Positions 5,621 to 8,854 of a DNA stretch of 8,854 nt are shown one piece after another. Origin of the DNA: Candidatus Dadabacteria bacterium (GTDB lineage Bacteria > Desulfobacterota_D > UBA1144 > Nemesobacterales > UBA2774); NCBI GenBank assembly GCA_003229065.1, contig QIHJ01000052.1, forward strand, positions 1-8,854, given 5' to 3'. Position 1 is the first letter of the stretch. Each line of letters opens with the position of its first letter. The position numbers were made by a program, and so were the translations under genes. The notes below the pieces were generated by a model. That model searched no databases. It was not told where the DNA came from and saw only the letters and a program-made list of their open reading frames with translations.

Positions 5621-6955
5621 TTAGTTGTCCTCTTCTCCGTCAGCGCAAACCTTAATTAACAAGGAGCACTTACCGCTGCTCCGCTCTTCACACTCTTTAT
5701 AGGCAGCGTTTACGGCATCGTCCATGTAGTCATACTTGGCCCATCCGAGCGCACCGTCATCTCCCCTGGCTACGGCGGCGCAATTAGTAAAAGACGTCCT
5801 GACTATACAGTTAGGTGCCTCTTTTTGGCACTCTTTCAAGGCCGCGGCTTCCGCTACCGCCCGGCTAGGGTAATTCCACGCCTGACCGTGATTACCGTCA
5901 TCTGCAGTCGCAATAGCGCCCCATACGTTTACCCTCGCAACACTCCCGTCCGCGCAGAGCTCGACATGCGAGCCACACGTTCCGGTAGTGAATTCGTGGC
6001 ACTTACTCACAGCGGCCTCTCTTGCTGCATCGAGATTCTCATGAGTCCCCCAGGCCGTGGCCCCGTCTTCCGCCCTTGCGTAAACCATACAGTTATCAAA
6101 TGATTTCTTCAGCTCGCAGTCGGGGTTTTTACTGCTGCACTTTACCATAGCCTCTTGTTCAGCTGCCTGCTGTGTGGGCTGATTCGTTGAAAATCCCCAG
6201 CCTCCCGAAGGTGTGAGAGCGAGAGCTCCCCACTGCCCGCCGTCAACAGGGGTGTTTATGACTGTGTTGTTATCAGTAGCTATAGGAGTATTATTGGTGT
6301 TGCCGTTATTCCAGTCGTTCTTATTTTCTCCACCGCCGTTATCGCCCGAGAACACGAGAAAACCAATTAAAATAAGTATGAGAACCGCAATGCCGCCACC
6401 TATCAATTTAGGGTTAAAACGTTGCGCACTCCCTCCTTTATCCTTATAGGGCTCACGTATGGTTTCAAGCTTATCTGTACCAATATTGCTTTCAGTGCCC
6501 GTGCGCTCCGCCCCATCCTTCCCGGTGCCTGAGGTTTCTCCCCGGTCTTCTTGTCTAGAAAGCAGAATCTTAATGGTTGAGTTAAGGTGCTCTATATGTT
6601 TTTCAAGCGGAGGGGTCAGGGCATCAAGCCAGTGAGGGGCGCTTATGTAGTATTCAAGCGACTTGTTCGGGTCGACGTCCTCGACCCTGAACGGTATAAT
6701 GGGAATTCCTTTATTTACAGCTCTTTCTACCTCTCGAATAATCTGCTGCGACTCGTTTGCGTTGGATGAGAAAACGAGCACCATGACCTTGCAGTTACTT
6801 ATGGCATCGATGATGGCTTCGCCCCACTGTGTGCCGGGCACTATGTCCCTGGGTGCGATCCAGCAACGGGTACCGCCTTTTTCCAGGGTTGCGCAGACGG
6901 CGTCTGCCACAGTCTTATCTTTTCCCGAGTGACTTATGAATACGTCGTGTGCCAT
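5621..6955 (-). CDS. TIR domain / transmembrane / tandem DUF4189-type repeat protein
   Basis: This 444-residue protein has four parts. Residues 4-112 are a bacterial TIR domain with DVFISHSGKDK, the BB-loop CWIAPRDIVPG (31-41) and REVERAV (74-80), whose Glu75 is a candidate for the catalytic Glu of NAD-cleaving TIRs. Residues 133-183 are a low-complexity linker. One transmembrane helix spans 184-203, with R179 and K183 before it, giving TIR-inside topology. After an Asn/Gly/Thr linker come two DUF4189-type repeats (about 241-337 and 344-438), each starting WGA(L/I)A and carrying six cysteines with identical spacing (7, 9, 30, 8, 7), consistent with three disulfides each in the periplasm. ATG 6955 is preferred over ATG 6967 because GGGA stands 6 nt before it. 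The upstream SLOG/2TM gene ends 54 nt away. I infer an exported sensor coupled to a cytoplasmic NAD-using signalling enzyme. Confidence 0.88.
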   Translation of the reverse strand: MAHDVFISHSGKDKTVADAVCATLEKGGTRCWIAPRDIVPGTQWGEAIIDAISNCKVMVLVFSSNANESQQIIREVERAVNKGIPIIPFRVEDVDPNKSLEYYISAPHWLDALTPPLEKHIEHLNSTIKILLSRQEDRGETSGTGKDGAERTGTESNIGTDKLETIREPYKDKGGSAQRFNPKLIGGGIAVLILILIGFLVFSGDNGGGENKNDWNNGNTNNTPIATDNNTVINTPVDGGQWGALALTPSGGWGFSTNQPTQQAAEQEAMVKCSSKNPDCELKKSFDNCMVYARAEDGATAWGTHENLDAAREAAVSKCHEFTTGTCGSHVELCADGSVARVNVWGAIATADDGNHGQAWNYPSRAVAEAAALKECQKEAPNCIVRTSFTNCAAVARGDDGALGWAKYDYMDDAVNAAYKECEERSSGKCSLLIKVCADGEEDN

Positions 6956-7009
6956 ATTAATTCCCATGTACTAAAATATCAGCTAAATCAGGATTATATC
7001 AGCGATTGC

Positions 7010-8803
7010 TTATACGGGCAATACTAAGCGTTTTGACTGAAATACAATCCTCCAATCAAGCGTCTCAGACGATATAATCTCTGCCGTATTTTCGGCAATT
7101 AATGCCATTTCACCATATGTCGGAGTAAAGTTCGAACTATCCAGCTCTTTCTTAATATCCTTGAGCTTAGCGCTCATCGCTCGGGAGCGCTTGGCAATCT
7201 GCTCAAATTCCCCCTGTGTCCTGATACCGTAAAACGCAGCTCCAAAGGCCGGAAACACCGCGGCGCAGAGAGTGAGCCACCCGGAGGAAAAGGGGAAATG
7301 CAGCAGAACCGCAATAAGGGTCAATATAAATAAAGTATTGCCGAGGTAGTGGAGTCTCCTATGTATTTCCTGGAAGCGTGGTGAGTTCTTCTCGTGATAA
7401 TTTATCTGACCCATAATCTCACGCTCAGACAAAAGTGAGCGGTAAGATTGTAGATACTCCTTATTAATTCTTGCGCTTGCGATTCCCAGGTAGCGAATTA
7501 TCGCTCTGAAATGCCAATTGACCCAAGAGTTCCTGGGATCGCCGTGAGTATCGTGAGCCGGCACTCTGAAGGCGGGGGTGGTTAACCCGAGCGGCGCCAG
7601 AGATCTGAGTTGTCTTATCTGCTCAGACAATAGCCTGTAGTCAATCCACCTTTCATGCCACCTCTTCCGGGTCCCAACTCTTGTAATGGCAAGTATCGAA
7701 ACGATAATAAGGAGCTCAATAAAAATCCATACTTTTTCAAAGGAAGGAACTGTCACCGCTAAAAGAGCAAAGAATACGGCTAGTCCCGCTAATAAATAAT
7801 TGGTAACAAATGAGCTCCTGTAGACATTCGAGTAATAATTCGCCAGATTATCCGCCCAACTGTAATGCAGCAGCAGACTCTCGTCAATCTGCTCGTCTAT
7901 ATGTGAAACAAGCTCAGGGGATAGGGAATTGTCGATTAAGCAAGAGGTGTTTTCCCCCCACTCTTCCTTCGTCTTTTTCTCAAAGTTTTTTACATGCACC
8001 CCACTTGCATCTATCTTTTCCCCGGAAAAAAAATCGCAAAACACCTCGAACATAACCCCCCATGCCCTTTGGGGCTGGAGCTCAGAAAAATAAGCGTTTT
8101 TAATCACGGAATCACTAATGCTGTCCGGGATAAGAAGCTGCTTTAATCTCCTGTCGAGCCCGCTTAAGCCGCTTTCTTCATGCGCCCCGTATTCATTTCC
8201 CGTGAGAACCTTTATCTCATGCGCAGGTGATGAATCTATCCAGATGAGTGGTATTTCAAGCTGCATGGCTTCTTTTACAATCTGCCCGGTCCCGCCTTTT
8301 CCTCTTGGCTCTTTCCCGTCCCAAACGGCTATAATGACATCACTTTGATTGAGCACCATTCTCCCCACTGCTTGATACGACTCGTTTTCAAGTGCTTTCG
8401 TGCGTCGTGAGCCCTCGAGCTCGAAAACCGCCGTAGCCTTTTCAAGCATCCCCCGGTATCGGCGTACGGATTCCGGACCCTGAAAGTCTTTCTCATACTC
8501 TCCTCTTTCAAAGGGAATTGCGCACTGGAGCTCAAACCCGTGATCCAGCGCGGCCTCGGCGGCCAGCATGTCGGCGCCCTCAGCTAACGGAGATATAATC
8601 CTAAGTAACGGGGCCTCTGGCGCATACGAAGTAGGGGTATTATTAATCTCATACACTATGCGTTTTAACTCACCAAGGACATGCCCCAGCTTTGAGTGGA
8701 GGACGGCAATGTCTGAACTCTCGAGTCCCACCGGACGGTGGCCCGTCACACCGGCTCTGAGCGTAAGTCTAACTCTAGGTGGCGATTTTGCTTTATCATT
8801 CAT
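7010..8803 (-). CDS. SLOG-domain protein with two SLATT-like 2TM membrane modules
   Basis: This 597-residue protein starts with a SLOG-type Rossmann domain (about 12-190), a nucleotide or nucleotide-derivative binding fold. Visible signatures are AGVTGHRPV (17-25), SPLAEGADMLAAEAAL (71-86), PFERGEYEKDF (97-107), DVIIAVWDG (155-163) and GGTGQIVKEA (170-179). The C-terminal half has two membrane hairpins, TM1/TM2 at about 333-352 and 357-377, and TM3/TM4 at about 487-505 and 507-527. Each hairpin is bordered by Arg/Tyr-rich helices as in SLATT/DUF4231 2TM effector domains. SLATT proteins are proposed pore-forming effectors that respond to nucleotide signals. The ATG at 8803 has only a weak upstream AGAG; the frame stays open to the window edge, so a longer N-terminus cannot be excluded, though MNDKAK is a natural start. 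The TIR gene follows 54 nt downstream. Confidence 0.85.
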   Translation of the reverse strand: MNDKAKSPPRVRLTLRAGVTGHRPVGLESSDIAVLHSKLGHVLGELKRIVYEINNTPTSYAPEAPLLRIISPLAEGADMLAAEAALDHGFELQCAIPFERGEYEKDFQGPESVRRYRGMLEKATAVFELEGSRRTKALENESYQAVGRMVLNQSDVIIAVWDGKEPRGKGGTGQIVKEAMQLEIPLIWIDSSPAHEIKVLTGNEYGAHEESGLSGLDRRLKQLLIPDSISDSVIKNAYFSELQPQRAWGVMFEVFCDFFSGEKIDASGVHVKNFEKKTKEEWGENTSCLIDNSLSPELVSHIDEQIDESLLLHYSWADNLANYYSNVYRSSFVTNYLLAGLAVFFALLAVTVPSFEKVWIFIELLIIVSILAITRVGTRKRWHERWIDYRLLSEQIRQLRSLAPLGLTTPAFRVPAHDTHGDPRNSWVNWHFRAIIRYLGIASARINKEYLQSYRSLLSEREIMGQINYHEKNSPRFQEIHRRLHYLGNTLFILTLIAVLLHFPFSSGWLTLCAAVFPAFGAAFYGIRTQGEFEQIAKRSRAMSAKLKDIKKELDSSNFTPTYGEMALIAENTAEIISSETLDWRIVFQSKRLVLPV

Positions 8804-8829
8804 TGAATACTCTATTTCTTTTCTATGAC

Positions 8830-8854
8830 CTACCCCTTGGGAAGCTCGATCGGC
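8830..8854 (-). CDS. Possible 3' end of an upstream gene (very short)
   Basis: In one minus-strand frame the right edge reads PIELPKG and then TAG, ending 26 nt before the SLOG gene start. This would fit the tail of a co-directional gene, but seven codons prove nothing. If real, the SLOG/TIR pair belongs to a longer operon. Confidence 0.2.

Noticed and set aside
5597..5625. Inverted repeats GGAAT/ATTCC and AATCC/GGATT as a shared terminator between convergent genes
   Set aside because: The stems are 5 bp, mutually exclusive and not followed by a T run on either strand.
5621..8803. Calling the pair canonical Thoeris or CBASS
   Set aside because: No SIR2-SLOG ThsA, no macro-domain effector and no CD-NTase or nucleotide cyclase is encoded in the window, so only a Thoeris-like analogy is supported.

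Overview
The window reads as chromosomal DNA from a Gram-negative bacterium of moderate GC content, probably an uncultivated or environmental lineage. The Gram-negative inference rests on a cleavable signal peptide on a DUF3108-like envelope protein, a C-terminal IPTL-CTERM-like sorting segment, and a cysteine-rich domain apparently exported to an oxidising periplasm. I cannot place the phylum from the sequence. No tRNA, rRNA, CRISPR array, transposase or integrase was seen.

Left part (1-2552): a minus-strand pair, a hotdog acyl-CoA thioesterase (cut by the left edge, TTG start) preceded by a class I SAM-dependent methyltransferase. Divergent from these are a 74-residue orphan protein and a secreted IPTL-CTERM-like protein. 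The signal peptide of the latter is out of frame with its well-placed ATG, a one-base frameshift at an A4 run. Middle part (2552-5552): a minus-strand pair, a Glt-type dicarboxylate/amino acid:cation symporter followed 22 nt later by a Dph6-related PP-loop ATP pyrophosphatase. Its promoter region carries three 20-bp tandem repeats upstream of and overlapping a plausible -35. A DUF3108-like periplasmic protein diverges from it.

Right part (5621-8854): the most interesting section. Two co-directional minus-strand genes 54 nt apart encode (i) a 597-residue protein with an N-terminal SLOG-type Rossmann domain and two membrane hairpins of SLATT/2TM-effector type, and (ii) a 444-residue protein with a cytoplasmic TIR domain, one transmembrane helix and two exported DUF4189-type repeats, each with six cysteines at identical spacing. 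Pairing a TIR enzyme with a SLOG-plus-2TM protein matches the logic of Thoeris and other nucleotide-signal conflict systems, where a TIR makes an NAD-derived signal and a SLOG or macro domain senses it and triggers an effector. The exported sensor-like repeats fused to the TIR are not part of canonical Thoeris. I propose this as a candidate membrane-localised, Thoeris-like defence or envelope-stress system. That function is inferred from domains and context only. A few codons of another minus-strand gene may lie at the right edge, so the operon could extend beyond the window.
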